Counted from the first letter of the stretch, positions 43,901-56,569 are shown. The stretch is 64,000 nucleotides of DNA from Neodiprion pinetum (GCF_021155775.2 NC_060237.1:15088970-15152969), one strand, 5' to 3'. The notes: generated from the letters alone by a model not told the origin. Program-made: numbers and translations.

Positions 43901-44661
43901 ATGTCAAATTGGTCACAAAATGGGAGGGAAGAGGTGGTGCGAGAACGCTTATTGCTCGAGCAAACTTTCACAGCTGCACCGTATTTGACACTGATATGGT
44001 TATCATTGATATGAATCGTGTCAAAGTTCACTTCGCCAAACCTATTTACGTCGGTGCATCAATTCTAGATCTGTCAAAAATCCTTCTCTACAATTTCCAC
44101 CATAATTATATCAAAACCAACTTTTCGAATAAACAAGCTAAATTGATGTATACCGACACAGACAGCCTTATTCATCAATTCAATGTGCCTAATATCTACG
44201 ATATCATCAAACGTGATGTAGATACAATGTTTAATACCTCTGACTATCCGCTCGACAATGTGTATGGTATTTCCCTTAAAAACAAAAAACAACTAGGACT
44301 AATGAAGGATGAAAATAATGGTAAAATTATGACAGAGTTTGTGGGACTGCGAGCGAAGCTGTACACATTTACTACGATGGGTGAGGATGGGGAAAAATAT
44401 GACAGTGGCGTAAAAGTGAGTAAGCGCGCCAAGGGTGTAAGAAATTCATCGATAAATAGCATCACGTTTGATGATTATAAGCGCTGTCTGACGGCTTACC
44501 GAGAGTTGACTCTTCCACGGTGTTTAATACGCAGCAAAAAACACGAAGTAACCACGATCGTACAAAAAAAATTGGCTCTGAGTTGGCAGGATGACAAGCG
44601 GCAATTGATACCTGGACAGACCGACACCGTACCTTGGGGGTTTGTCCCAGCCCCCCAATAG
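40936..44661 (+). pseudogene. Family-B DNA polymerase with EndoVII-like domain (copy A)
   Basis: One frame of about 1240 codons is cut by TAA at 42268 and 43054. The ATG at 40936 is preferred because it is conserved in relic 3; an in-frame ATG lies at 40885. The first 300 residues form a family-specific domain with DERCLLWSVIAALHP. A zinc finger (CDRCLCHF...HRQDC) is near 385, exonuclease motif YADLECI near 437, an EndoVII-like zinc site (CYICEKPF...CYDHCHFTGKYRG...HNRCNLNF) near 530-565, motif A YFDVNNLYGAAM near 828, motif B KLMNNAVFGK near 970 and motif C YTDTDS near 1073. Protein-primed replication is usual in such elements. All palm residues remain; only the stops inactivate it. Confidence 0.85.
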
Positions 44662-44799
44662 CTGTAGGATAAACTGTAGACATAGAATTGATGTAAATAT
44701 TTGATGTTTGACGCCTCGGACGACCCACCATCGGGCGAAAACGTTTCACCATCAATACGATATTTAATGGATTTAAAAATGTGAATTCATATACTTAAC

Positions 44800-45000
44800 A
44801 ATTATTTATTTATTATTATTATTAATATACCGAGCAATTATTCATATTCATTTGTTTACCACGAGAAAAGTTTTCAGAAAATGAAAAACAGTTTTCCAAA
44901 AAATAAAATGTGTAATAATCGTATGGCAAAATTTCATATAATCATTATTATTATCATTATTATTAATATTATCATCATTATTATTATTATTATTTTCGTG
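44800..45000 (+). repeat. A-rich minisatellite and ATT microsatellite after the polymerase gene
   Basis: 'gagaaaagttttcagaaaat' with a second partial unit is followed by an ATT/ATC run (44938-44997). It resembles the right-end minisatellite at 46290-46600. Counterparts: 52176-52376 and 56231-56431. Confidence 0.75.
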
Positions 45001-45101
45001 GTACAGAGTATGGCACATGTGCGTACAAAGGAGATAAAATGTGGAAATATTTGTATATTCAAAATCTTTTATTGTAATTCGGAAAATACATACAAATTAT
45101 G

Positions 45102-45844
45102 TTACATGTCTGTTTTATTTATCCAACTATTGTGCGAATTATCAAAACCCAACCACTTCACATAGAACAGATTCCCCCGTTTGCGTAATACTTTCTCCAC
45201 AAGGTAGCCGTCGGGATATTTCACTTTGGTAAGCTCTTCCTCGTAGAAGTCCCCCCCCCCCCGATGGGATGATCTTGATAATCGGTAAGTTTGTAGGTGG
45301 GTGGATTGGTATTTTTCACCTCACTCACGGTAAATATTTCTGTCATCCATTCGGGTGTATAGCTTTTTTGGAATACATTCTCGTACTTGCTGATTCGAAC
45401 TCGATTGCCTACGCTGAATTTCCGCGCTCGATCACTTCGTTTGATTTGCCGAGGCTTGTACACGCTACGATACAGCTGTTTTTCATTCTCCGTGCTAACA
45501 TCCACCGGTTTCATCCGAATCGTGCGATGTTTGGTGTTGTTGTAGGACTTCATTAAATCAACCCAAAATATTAATCCACTTGTGAAATCCTGGGAGAGTA
45601 AACCACATCCACATTTCATTTTTTCAATGTTCGACTAAAAACGTTCGCATATCGACGCCTTTAAGTTGCTGAGTGTCAAATACATGTTGATATTGTGCTG
45701 CATCATGAGGGCTGTCAATTTGCTGTTGTGAAATTCTTTGCATTGATCAACGTATAGATGTGCAGGTATACGGCTCTGGGTCAGTACAGATTTCATAGCA
45801 GCAGCCGCATCTTTTCCCCCCCACCACGGATGAGAATGAAACAA
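45102..45844 (-). pseudogene. rve integrase with chromodomain, N-terminally truncated (copy A)
   Basis: The minus frame 45844-45635 has HLYVDQCKEFHNSKL (second Asp of the DDE triad) and NLKASICERF (Glu). 45619-45221 continues with FWVDLMKSYNNTKHRTIRM and the DNA-binding C-terminal part. After a 10-C run near 45251 the frame shifts and a chromodomain follows (YLVEKVLRK, LFYVKWLGFDNSHNSWI) up to TAA at 45102. The zinc-binding N-terminus and first Asp are missing because the sequence switches at 45844 into a detached polymerase tail. The family is that of Polinton/Maverick integrases. Confidence 0.8.
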
Positions 45845-46225
45845 AAATGTGACAACGGTGTTAAAGTGGGTAAGCGTGTCAAGGATGCGAAAACTGCAAG
45901 GATAAGTAACATCACGTTTAATGATTATAAGAACCGTCTGAGGGGCTTACCAAGAGTTGATCAACCCTACAGTGCTTAATACGTAGTAAAAAAACGCGAG
46001 GTTAGCTCCAATGTACTGAAAAATTGATCATGAGTTGACAAGACGGTAATATGCAACCGATACCTGGGCGAACAGGCACCAGAACTTGGAGGGTGTGCTG
46101 CAACCCCGCAATAAACTAGCCGTAGGCTGGAACTGAGGGCATAGAACCGTTGTAAATATATGCGTTTGACACCCATGGCGATAGTTCATGAAGCAGAGAC
46201 GTTTCGCAAGCAATACGATATTGAG
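45829..46225 (+). pseudogene. Detached second copy of the polymerase 3' tail (copy A)
   Basis: It repeats 44369-44700 in diverged form (AAAGTGGGTAAGCG..., 'catcacgtttaatgattata', 'gatacctgggcgaacag', 'caataaactagcc'). It abuts the truncated integrase head on. Stops and shifts make it non-coding. The third tail of relic 2 (12731-13200) is its closest relative. Confidence 0.75.
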
Positions 46226-46289
46226 CAGATCGAAGTTTTAAAATTCGAATACCGTATGAATTCATGTATTCCTCAATCATTTATTTATT

Positions 46290-46600
46290 TATTATTAATA
46301 TATTAAACAATTATTCATATTTATTCGTTTACCGCGAGAAAAGTTTCCAGAAAATGGAAAAAAGTTTCCAGAAAACGAAAAAAAGTTTTCAGAAAATGAA
46401 AAAAAGTTTCCAGAAAACGAAAAAAAGTTTTCAGTAAATGAAAAAAAGTTTTCAGACAACGAAAAAAAGTTTTCCGGTAACATTTTTCCTATTTAATCAG
46501 CACGTAAAAGAAGTTTCCAGAAACCATTTTTCCCATTTGATTAACACGTAAAAAAAGTTTGCAGAAAAAAAAGCTTTCAGAAAATGAAAAAAAGTTCACC
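46290..46600 (+). repeat. A-rich minisatellite at the right end (copy A)
   Basis: About ten units of roughly 21 bp built on 'gaaaaaaagtttccagaaaa', alternating 'ttttcag' and 'tttccag'. 'cccatttgattaacacg' punctuates it. Opposite-strand frames give FFSFSGN repeats, not a gene. Confidence 0.85.
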
Positions 46601-46673
46601 AAAAAATAAAATAAGCATTAATCGTATCGAAAAATTATAGATTATCATTATTATTATTATCATCATTTAAAGG

Positions 46674-46927
46674 CCTTTGATCACGGCAGGCGATGGTGGA
46701 GGTGTCCTCTGCTACCAGGGTCCGGCACTATCGACGTCGAGGCTGCTCGCAGCCCCCTCTCTTCCGCAGTCTAGGAGGACCGCGATCCTCGCCCCTTCCA
46801 AGGTCGTCGCAAGAGCTGTCATTGCTCGCGTAGTCATGACCCCTGGATTCAGAGTTCGCATGATTGAGGTACGCATACGACGTCCTGGCGTGCTGCTTCA
46901 GGGGCCGCAGTGCCAAAATTTCACTTG
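46674..46927. repeat. Terminal repeat block (copy A), cut by the gap
   Basis: A GC-rich block of about 250 bp starting 'ctttgatcacggcagg' and ending near 'gacgtcctggcg'. It recurs at 54049-54270, inverted at 54340-54557, and diverged at 33875-34070. It may be the element's terminus, but no matching inverted copy exists at the left side near 37480. Confidence 0.6.
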
Positions 46928-47027
46928 NNNNNNNNNNNNNNNNNNNNNNNNNNNNNNNNNNNNNNNNNNNNNNNNNNNNNNNNNNNNNNNNNNNNNNNNN
47001 NNNNNNNNNNNNNNNNNNNNNNNNNNN
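46928..47027. other. Assembly gap of 100 N
   Basis: Exactly 100 N, the conventional length for a join of unknown size. The sequence resumes at the equivalent of 39652 in copy A. Confidence 0.98.
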
Positions 47028-47135
47028 CACTGATGGAAATGCTTCCGAGTAGATTGAAATTATGGCCAATTCTTTCAATGTGAAGGTATTGTTGAAAGGT
47101 CCACGAAAGCCCTGTATGTCAAAGATGAGCTCCAT
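47028..47135 (-). pseudogene. Small conserved gene, 5' part only (copy B)
   Basis: Only the first 36 codons remain; the gap removes the rest. Identical to the start of the gene at 39759. Its TATA/initiator pair is at 47144-47177. Confidence 0.6.
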
Positions 47136-47172
47136 CTTTGAACTGTGCGAGATGATGGGAACGGGTCAGCTT

Positions 47173-47982
47173 TTATACCGAATTTTTCACTCCACCAATG
47201 AGCGGGTTGTATTCGACAATACGATCGTGAACAATCAAGCAAAACGCCGATGTTCCAGCGGAAAAGTTGGCTTTAGCTTCAAATTCAAGACGGGTGTCGA
47301 CAGGTCCGTACTTCAAAGGTTCGTTTTGTTCTGAACAGTCGATAAAGAATAAGGAGACGTCTCGAAGGAATTCACTTTTTGTCAGCAACGGCTCGGGGTT
47401 CTTGTCGTAGTGGGCAGCTTGGAAGTTTGCGTACATCTTGTACAGGAGCGCGTACAGATTACGACTCATGTTGAGGTTCAGGTTACCGTACGGATAAGAT
47501 TGAGAGTTTAAAAATAGCTTGACGTCCGTGATATTGCAATGATCGAAATGACTTGCGTTCTTGCCGGTCTTGTTCTTTCAACTTGTTTGCAAACCCAAAA
47601 TAAAGTACCGAGGTTTTTCAAGCTGAGTGGAAGTTTTCACAGTCCAAACGTGTTTCGATGTTGTGGGAAGTAAGGGATATTCGTACAATTCCCAACTGCG
47701 GAAGCTCATCGGAATAGGCGGATCTCTCTTAATGAAATTCAGTAGGTCAACTCTTTTCTGATCCTCAAGTTTCAAATACGGTATTAGCCATTCCACTGCG
47801 TTGATCATGATTTTGAATTCCTCCTCTTGAGTCTACATGATTGCGTTGACATCAGTTTTTGATCTCGTCAAAATTAAGTCATGTTTAGCGTTGACAACGA
47901 TCTTGCGGTATTCTTCAGCGAAACCCAATATCATGCTGATCGGCATCAGTACGTCAAAATTACCCTCGGCATCGGTTAATTT
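47173..47982 (-). pseudogene. Double-jelly-roll capsid-like gene (copy B)
   Basis: Identical to 39797-40606, including both in-frame stops (near 47833 and 47578). Confidence 0.65.
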
Positions 47983-48311
47983 TTTTTTTTTTTCTACATC
48001 ATCTCTGCAGAGTCGGGAGGGCAATAAAACCCAAAAATTTAGGGATGGCGGGTCGGATAAAGGGCGGACCCAGTCGTCTCTGACGTCATTTTTCCCTCCG
48101 AGATGCGCAGAACGCAGTGCGCACCGCATCTCTGACGTAATTTTACCCTCCGATATGCGCAGAACGCAGTGCGCATCGTTCCCAAATTCTTGCGATCTAT
48201 CGGTCTATATACATATAAGCTCAACACATCCGATGCAGACTCGTCAGTCTTACATAATACGTGCAAGTCAAAAAAGTTCAACAAAGTTCAGCTTATATCA
48301 ACGTCAAAGTC

Positions 48312-51300
48312 ATGGCAGTCGAAGCGTATACGGGACTTGCAGAGCAGATGGAGGAGACGTACAATTTGCTGAGAAAGCAACCACCCGGAGAAGAGAATGA
48401 CGCCGTCATCAAACATTGGGCTGATATTGGAATTGCGAATATCCAAGTTCTGCGCGATATTTCCATGCAACGAGGAACAACCGTTGGTGCGAAAATACGG
48501 ATCCAACATACGATCACACTCCTGCAATCTTGGGTGACGAAGATCAAGCAGTTGCAGCAGCGCACAGTGGTGATGGGTGGAAATATCGGTACTCCTGCGG
48601 GTGTACAATGGGACGACGTGGATAGCGCTTTTGCCAGCCGAATCAGAACGGGGGTTGTCACAAATCTCCGTCATAAAAATGAGGACGCCTTTCTGAACGA
48701 TGTGCAGCGCGTCGTCACCGAGAAGTTGGAGCTGATACTGCGCGAGGAGGGAAATGTGAAGGTTAACCTCATATTATCGTGCAAATTTGAAAATGCCAAG
48801 CACGAAGAGATCTCCACCGAAGTTAAGAGTTTCAACACCTCCAACGTGGCGATTCTCCTCCCATCAAGCGATATAAATGGTTGGTTTATACGTGCACGGG
48901 GTGATCTGCAGTCAAAGGTGGAAGATTTCGAGCAGCGCGATTCCGGCTGGAGTCTGATTGAGATCCTTAACATCGCTGTAAATATCAATCGCTACCAGCC
49001 TCTCGCCGCGGGGGCTTCAACATTCGTCGAGCTGCCCCAAGACATTCAACGGAAGAAGGCTGTGGTGAACGTGAAGAACGAGGACGAAAGATGCCTTCTC
49101 TGGTCCGTCATAGCAGCCCTCCACCCGGTCAAGATCAACACCGATAGGACTCCCAACTATCGTCGCTATATTTCCCAGTTGGACTGTACAGGTATCAAAT
49201 TCCCTGCTACTCTACATGATGTGAAAAAGCTTGAGAGATTGAATAATTTGCGTATCAATGTATTTGGTATAGAATCTCAAACTTTTTCGCATCATGCAAA
49301 ATCAAATTGCATCATGCAAAATCTTCTAATGGTTGAGAGTAATCCGGAAGACGATATGACTAGTGAGTTTGCACCGAGATTCCACTTTGCTTGGATTAAA
49401 GATCTTTCCCGATTGGTGAGCAAACAATTGTCCGTTCATGAACACAAAACGTTTTTATGTGACAGATGTTTGTGCCACTTCAGCGCGAAACATGTCTACG
49501 ACAATCACCGACAAGATTGTATTACGCTAAATAAAGTACGCATGGAGTTTCCCAAGTGTAAAGATTTAGTATTTTCCAATTTTCGAAACAAAGGCACCGT
49601 TCCATTTGTCGTATACGCCGATCTCGAATGTATATTAATCCCTTAACCTGTGGATGAATTTGAAACTCGTAAGACTTGTGAAATTCAAAAGCACATCCCG
49701 CACAGTGTAGCGTACTATGTACATTGCGCGTACGATGAGACTTTATCGAAGTTCCGCGGTAAACGCGGTGTCGATTGCATAGATTGGTTTATGAAACAGC
49801 TTAAAGATTTATCAATTCAAGTCGAGTCACGCATCAAAAACATAATTCCGATGAAGTCTCTTACCCAAGTGCAACGCGATCGTCACATGCGCGCGAAGAA
49901 TTGTTATATTTGTGAAAAACCGTTTACCCCTGAGGAGAAAAAGTGTTACGACCACTGTCACTTCACGGGTAAATATCGTGGTCCTGCTCATAATCGGTGT
50001 AATTTGAATTTCAGAGAGTCGCACACAATTCCAATAGTTTTCCACAATTTGTCCGGTTACGATTCTCACTTTTTAATAAAATCCCTCGCGTCAACTTTTC
50101 CTGGTAAAATTACACTGCTACCCATAAATAAGGAAAAATATATATATTTCACGAAACGCGTCGATGGAACAATGATGCACTTGAGATTCATCGATTCGTT
50201 TCGATTTATGGCTAGCAGCATCGATAAACTTTCCACATATTTGACCGATACCGATAAACGCATAACACGCAAATTTTATAATAACCCGACTCAGTTCAGT
50301 TTGATGACCCGCAAAGGTGTTTTTCCCTATGAATACGTCGATTGTTGGGGGAAACTCAATGAACCGCGATTACCTGCAAAGAAGCATTTCTACTCGCACC
50401 TCTGCGATGCAAATATTTCAGACACCGATTAAGAGCACGCGAAAACTGTTTGGGAGGAATTCCATTTAGAGTCATTGGGAGGCTATTCAGATTTATATTT
50501 GAAGACCGATGTTCTTTTGCTTGCCGATATTTTCGAAAATTTCCGCGCTAGCTGCTTCAAAACATACGATTTAGATCCGTTGCACTACTACACTGCTCCG
50601 GGACTTACTTTTGACGCGATGCTCAAGCATACTAATGTAAATTTGCAACTTTTAGGCAACCCTGAAATGGTGTTATTTATTGAAAGAGCCATTCGAGGCG
50701 GCGTAGCACAATGTTCCAATCGACACGCTCGGGCCAATAATAGATTCATGGGAAAAGATTTTGATCCAAACAAAGCGGAATCGTATCTCATGTATTTTGA
50801 CGTGAATAACCTGTACGGTGCAGCTATGAGCGTGCATTTACCAATCGGTTCGTTCGAGTGGGAGTATCAGCACATCGATATAACGAACCACCCGGACGAT
50901 TCGCCGATCCGCTACCTTCTGGAGGTAGATTTGGACTACCCTGTGGAACTCCACGAGAATCACAAAGACTTACCTCTTTGTCCCGAACATTTTACTCCTC
51001 CAGGTAGTAAAAATGCCAAACTCGCGACCACCCTTCACCCCAAAACAAAGTATATATTGCGCTATAGAAATTTGAAACAGTGTTTGAGTTTAGGATTAAA
51101 AGTAACGAAAGTGCACAGAATTTTGAAGTTTGCACAATCTCCATGGCTCGAGCCTTACATCACGCTCAATACAGACATGCGCAAGCGGTCTAGGAATGAA
51201 TTTGAGAAAAACTTTTACAAACTCATGAATAACGCTGTGTTCGGCAAGACTATGGAGAATGTGCGAAATCACAAAGATGTCAAATTGGTCACAAAATGGG

Positions 51301-52037
51301 AGGGAAGAGGTGGTGCGAGAACGCTTATTGCTCGAGCAAACTTTCACAGCTGCACCGTATTTGACACTGATATGGTTATCATTGATATGAATCGTGTCAA
51401 AGTTCACTTCGCCAAACCTATTTACGTCGGTGCATCAATTCTAGATCTGTCAAAAATCCTTCTCTACAATTTCCACCATAATTATATCAAAACCAACTTT
51501 TCGAATAAACAAGCTAAATTGATGTATACCGACACAGACAGCCTTATTCATCAATTCAATGTGCCTAATATCTACGATATCATCAAACGTGATGTAGATA
51601 CAATGTTTAATACCTCTGACTATCCGCTCGACAATGTGTATGGTATTTCCCTTAAAAACAAAAAACAACTAGGACTAATGAAGGATGAAAATAATGGTAA
51701 AATTATGACAGAGTTTGTGGGACTGCGAGCGAAGCTGTACACATTTACTACGATGGGTGAGGATGGGGAAAAATATGACAGTGGCGTAAAAGTGAGTAAG
51801 CGCGCCAAGGGTGTAAGAAATTCATCGATAAATAGCATCACGTTTGATGATTATAAGCGCTGTCTGACGGCTTACCGAGAGTTGACTCTTCCACGGTGTT
51901 TAATACGCAGCAAAAAACACGAAGTAACCACGATCGTACAAAAAAAATTGGCTCTGAGTTGGCAGGATGACAAGCGGCAATTGATACCTGGACAGACCGA
52001 CACCGTACCTTGGGGGTTTGTCCCAGCCCCCCAATAG
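48312..52037 (+). pseudogene. Family-B DNA polymerase (copy B)
   Basis: Identical to 40936-44661 with the same two TAA codons (49644 and 50430). The promoter pair lies at 48214-48249. Confidence 0.85.
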
Positions 52038-52477
52038 CTGTAGGATAAACTGTAGACATAGAATTGATGTAAATATTTGATGTTTGACGCCTCGGACGAC
52101 CCACCATCGGGCGAAAACGTTTCACCATCAATACGATATTTAATGGATTTAAAAATGTGAATTCATATACTTAACAATTATTTATTTATTATTATTATTA
52201 ATATACCGAGCAATTATTCATATTCATTTGTTTACCACGAGAAAAGTTTTCAGAAAATGAAAAACAGTTTTCCAAAAAATAAAATGTGTAATAATCGTAT
52301 GGCAAAATTTCATATAATCATTATTATTATCATTATTATTAATATTATCATCATTATTATTATTATTATTTTCGTGGTACAGAGTATGGCACATGTGCGT
52401 ACAAAGGAGATAAAATGTGGAAATATTTGTATATTCAAAATCTTTTATTGTAATTCGGAAAATACATACAAATTATG

Positions 52478-53220
52478 TTACATGTCTGTTTTATTTATCC
52501 AACTATTGTGCGAATTATCAAAACCCAACCACTTCACATAGAACAGATTCCCCCGTTTGCGTAATACTTTCTCCACAAGGTAGCCGTCGGGATATTTCAC
52601 TTTGGTAAGCTCTTCCTCGTAGAAGTCCCCCCCCCCCCGATGGGATGATCTTGATAATCGGTAAGTTTGTAGGTGGGTGGATTGGTATTTTTCACCTCAC
52701 TCACGGTAAATATTTCTGTCATCCATTCGGGTGTATAGCTTTTTTGGAATACATTCTCGTACTTGCTGATTCGAACTCGATTGCCTACGCTGAATTTCCG
52801 CGCTCGATCACTTCGTTTGATTTGCCGAGGCTTGTACACGCTACGATACAGCTGTTTTTCATTCTCCGTGCTAACATCCACCGGTTTCATCCGAATCGTG
52901 CGATGTTTGGTGTTGTTGTAGGACTTCATTAAATCAACCCAAAATATTAATCCACTTGTGAAATCCTGGGAGAGTAAACCACATCCACATTTCATTTTTT
53001 CAATGTTCGACTAAAAACGTTCGCATATCGACGCCTTTAAGTTGCTGAGTGTCAAATACATGTTGATATTGTGCTGCATCATGAGGGCTGTCAATTTGCT
53101 GTTGTGAAATTCTTTGCATTGATCAACGTATAGATGTGCAGGTATACGGCTCTGGGTCAGTACAGATTTCATAGCAGCAGCCGCATCTTTTCCCCCCCAC
53201 CACGGATGAGAATGAAACAA
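52478..53220 (-). pseudogene. Truncated integrase with chromodomain (copy B)
   Basis: Identical to 45102-45844, including the N-terminal loss and the C-run frameshift near 52627. Confidence 0.8.
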
Positions 53221-53601
53221 AAATGTGACAACGGTGTTAAAGTGGGTAAGCGTGTCAAGGATGCGAAAACTGCAAGGATAAGTAACATCACGTTTAATGA
53301 TTATAAGAACCGTCTGAGGGGCTTACCAAGAGTTGATCAACCCTACAGTGCTTAATACGTAGTAAAAAAACGCGAGGTTAGCTCCAATGTACTGAAAAAT
53401 TGATCATGAGTTGACAAGACGGTAATATGCAACCGATACCTGGGCGAACAGGCACCAGAACTTGGAGGGTGTGCTGCAACCCCGCAATAAACTAGCCGTA
53501 GGCTGGAACTGAGGGCATAGAACCGTTGTAAATATATGCGTTTGACACCCATGGCGATAGTTCATGAAGCAGAGACGTTTCGCAAGCAATACGATATTGA
53601 G
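53205..53601 (+). pseudogene. Detached polymerase tail (copy B)
   Basis: Same as 45829-46225; followed by the minisatellite at 53666-53976. Confidence 0.75.
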
Positions 53602-53665
53602 CAGATCGAAGTTTTAAAATTCGAATACCGTATGAATTCATGTATTCCTCAATCATTTATTTATT

Positions 53666-54270
53666 TATTATTAATATATTAAACAATTATTCATATTTAT
53701 TCGTTTACCGCGAGAAAAGTTTCCAGAAAATGGAAAAAAGTTTCCAGAAAACGAAAAAAAGTTTTCAGAAAATGAAAAAAAGTTTCCAGAAAACGAAAAA
53801 AAGTTTTCAGTAAATGAAAAAAAGTTTTCAGACAACGAAAAAAAGTTTTCCGGTAACATTTTTCCTATTTAATCAGCACGTAAAAGAAGTTTCCAGAAAA
53901 CATTTTTCCCATTTGATTAACACGTAAAAAAAGTTTGCAGAAAAAAAAGCTTTCAGAAAATGAAAAAAAGTTCACCAAAAAATAAAATAAGCATTAATCG
54001 TATCGAAAAATTATAGATTATCATTATTATTATTATCATCATTTAAAGGCCTTTGATCACGGCAGGCGATGGTGGAGGTGTCCTCTGCTACCAGGGTCCG
54101 GCACTATCGACGTCGAGGCTGCTCGCAGCCCCCCTCTTCCGCAGTCTAGGAGGACCGCGATCCTCGCCCCTTCCAAGGTCGTCGCAAGAGCTGTCATTGC
54201 TCGCGTAGTCATGACCCCTGGATTCAGAGTTCGCATGATTGAGGTACGCATACGACGTCCTGGCGTGCAG
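53666..54270 (+). repeat. Minisatellite and terminal block (copy B)
   Basis: Minisatellite 53666-53976, ATT run, then the terminal block 54049-54265 up to 'gtcctggcg', where similarity to A and C ends. Confidence 0.8.
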
Positions 54271-54341
54271 CTTCGGGGCGGCACAGCCAAAATATTAGTC
54301 CACTTGTGAAATCTTAGGACACAGCGGCCCCTGAAGCACCG
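54266..54341. other. Spacer at the palindrome centre
   Basis: About 76 bp separate the arms of B and C. 'ccaaaatattagtccacttgtgaaatc' is split here and is close to 45567-45593 inside the integrase gene. Flanking 'gcttc(a)gggg' phrases differ between A, B and C, so all three ends vary. Confidence 0.6.
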
Positions 54342-54941
54342 CGCCAGGACGTCGTATGCGTACCTCAATCATGCGAACTCTGAATCCAGGGGTCATTACT
54401 ACGCGAGCAATGACAGCTCTTGCGACGACCTTGGAAGGGGCGAGGATCGCGGTCCTCCTAGACTGCGGAAGAGAGGGGCTGCGAGCAGCCTCGACGTCGA
54501 TAGTGCCGGACCCTGGTAGCAGAGGACACCTCCACCATCGCCTGCCGTGATCAAAGGCCTTTAAATGATGATAATAATAATAATGATAATCTATAATTTT
54601 TCGATACGATTAATGCTTATTTTATTTTTTGGTGAACTTTTTTTCATTTTCTGAAAGCTTTTTTTTCTGCAAACTTTTTTTACGTGTTAATCAAATGGGA
54701 AAAATGGTTTCTGGAAACTTCTTTTACGTGCTGATTAAATAGGAAAAATGTTACCGGAAAACTTTTTTTCGTTGTCTGAAAACTTTTTTTCATTTACTGA
54801 AAACTTTTTTTCGTTTTCTGGAAACTTTTTTTCATTTTCTGAAAACTTTTTTTCGTTTTCTGGAAACTTTTTTCCATTTTCTGGAAACTTTTCTCGCGGT
54901 AAACGAATAAATATGAATAATTGTTTAATATATTAATAATA
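54342..54941 (-). repeat. Terminal block and minisatellite (copy C)
   Basis: Inverted equivalents of 46674-46880 (54342-54557) and 46290-46600 (54631-54941). Confidence 0.8.
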
Positions 54942-55005
54942 AATAAATAAATGATTGAGGAATACATGAATTCATACGGTATTCGAATTTTAAAACTTCG
55001 ATCTG

Positions 55006-55402
55006 CTCAATATCGTATTGCTTGCGAAACGTCTCTGCTTCATGAACTATCGCCATGGGTGTCAAACGCATATATTTACAACGGTTCTATGCCCTCAGTT
55101 CCAGCCTACGGCTAGTTTATTGCGGGGTTGCAGCACACCCTCCAAGTTCTGGTGCCTGTTCGCCCAGGTATCGGTTGCATATTACCGTCTTGTCAACTCA
55201 TGATCAATTTTTCAGTACATTGGAGCTAACCTCGCGTTTTTTTACTACGTATTAAGCACTGTAGGGTTGATCAACTCTTGGTAAGCCCCTCAGACGGTTC
55301 TTATAATCATTAAACGTGATGTTACTTATCCTTGCAGTTTTCGCATCCTTGACACGCTTACCCACTTTAACACCGTTGTCACATTTTTGTTTCATTCTCA
55401 TC
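55006..55402 (-). pseudogene. Detached polymerase tail (copy C)
   Basis: Inverted equivalent of 45829-46225. Confidence 0.75.
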
Positions 55403-56129
55403 CGTGGTGGGGGGGAAAAGATGCGGCTGCTGCTATGAAATCTGTACTGACCCAGAGCCGTATACCTGCACATCTATACGTTGATCAATGCAAAGAATTT
55501 CACAACAGCAAATTGACAGCCCTCATGATGCAGCACAATATCAACATGTATTTGACACTCAGCAACTTAAAGGCGTCGATATGCGAACGTTTTTAGTCGA
55601 ACATTGAAAAAATGAAATGTGGATGTGGTTTACTCTCCCAGGATTTCACAAGTGGATTAATATTTTGGGTTGATTTAATGAAGTCCTACAACAACACCAA
55701 ACATCGCACGATTCGGATGAAACCGGTGGATGTTAGCACGGAGAATGAAAAACAGCTGTATCGTAGCGTGTACAAGCCTCGGCAAATCAAACGAAGTGAT
55801 CGAGCGCGGAAATTCAGCGTAGGCAATCGAGTTCGAATCAGCAAGTACGAGAATGTATTCCAAAAAAGCTATACACCCGAATGGATGACAGAAATATTTA
55901 CCGTGAGTGAGGTGAAAAATACCAATCCACCCACCTACAAACTTACCGATTATCAAGATCATCCCATCGGGGGGGGGGGGACTTCTACGAGGAAGAGCTT
56001 ACCAAAGTGAAATATCCCGACGGCTACCTTGTGGAGAAAGTATTACGCAAACGGGGGAATCTGTTCTATGTGAAGTGGTTGGGTTTTGATAATTCGCACA
56101 ATAGTTGGATAAATAAAACAGACATGTAA
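55387..56129 (+). pseudogene. Truncated integrase with chromodomain (copy C)
   Basis: Plus-strand version of 45102-45844; the G-run frameshift is at about 55971-55980 and the chromodomain at 55993-56129. Confidence 0.8.
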
Positions 56130-56569
56130 CATAATTTGTATGTATTTTCCGAATTACAATAAAAGATTTTGAATATACAAATATTTCCACATTTTATCTC
56201 CTTTGTACGCACATGTGCCATACTCTGTACCACGAAAATAATAATAATAATAATGATGATAATATTAATAATAATGATAATAATAATGATTATATGAAAT
56301 TTTGCCATACGATTATTACACATTTTATTTTTTGGAAAACTGTTTTTCATTTTCTGAAAACTTTTCTCGTGGTAAACAAATGAATATGAATAATTGCTCG
56401 GTATATTAATAATAATAATAAATAAATAATTGTTAAGTATATGAATTCACATTTTTAAATCCATTAAATATCGTATTGATGGTGAAACGTTTTCGCCCGA
56501 TGGTGGGTCGTCCGAGGCGTCAAACATCAAATATTTACATCAATTCTATGTCTACAGTTTATCCTACAG

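Larger units (their letters stand above)
37231..46927 (+). repeat. Copy A of the 9.7-kb repeat (virus-like element plus flank)
   Basis: It is repeated inverted at 54306-64000 (coordinates sum to 101231) and, from 39652 on, directly at 47028-54270 (offset 7376). The first 250 bp are Harbinger sequence. The only differences from C before 46500 is a single base at 40705. The virus-like element itself spans about 37480-46927. Confidence 0.9.
47028..54270 (+). repeat. Copy B, direct repeat of copy A
   Basis: It reproduces 39652-46890 at an offset of 7376 without indels until the terminal block, where a C-run and a TC unit differ and 'aaaac' replaces 'aaacc' near 53898. It begins abruptly at the gap inside the small conserved gene. 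It may be an unmerged overlap of neighbouring contigs. Confidence 0.9.

Noticed and set aside
46295..46483. FFSFSGN repeat peptide (also 53671-53859 and 54748-54936)
   Set aside because: It is the antisense reading of the 21-bp minisatellite, with no start context or conservation beyond the repeat.
46674..46927. Structured RNA or tRNA gene in the GC-rich terminal block
   Set aside because: No cloverleaf or A/B boxes could be fitted; the block is better explained as a repeat of the element end.
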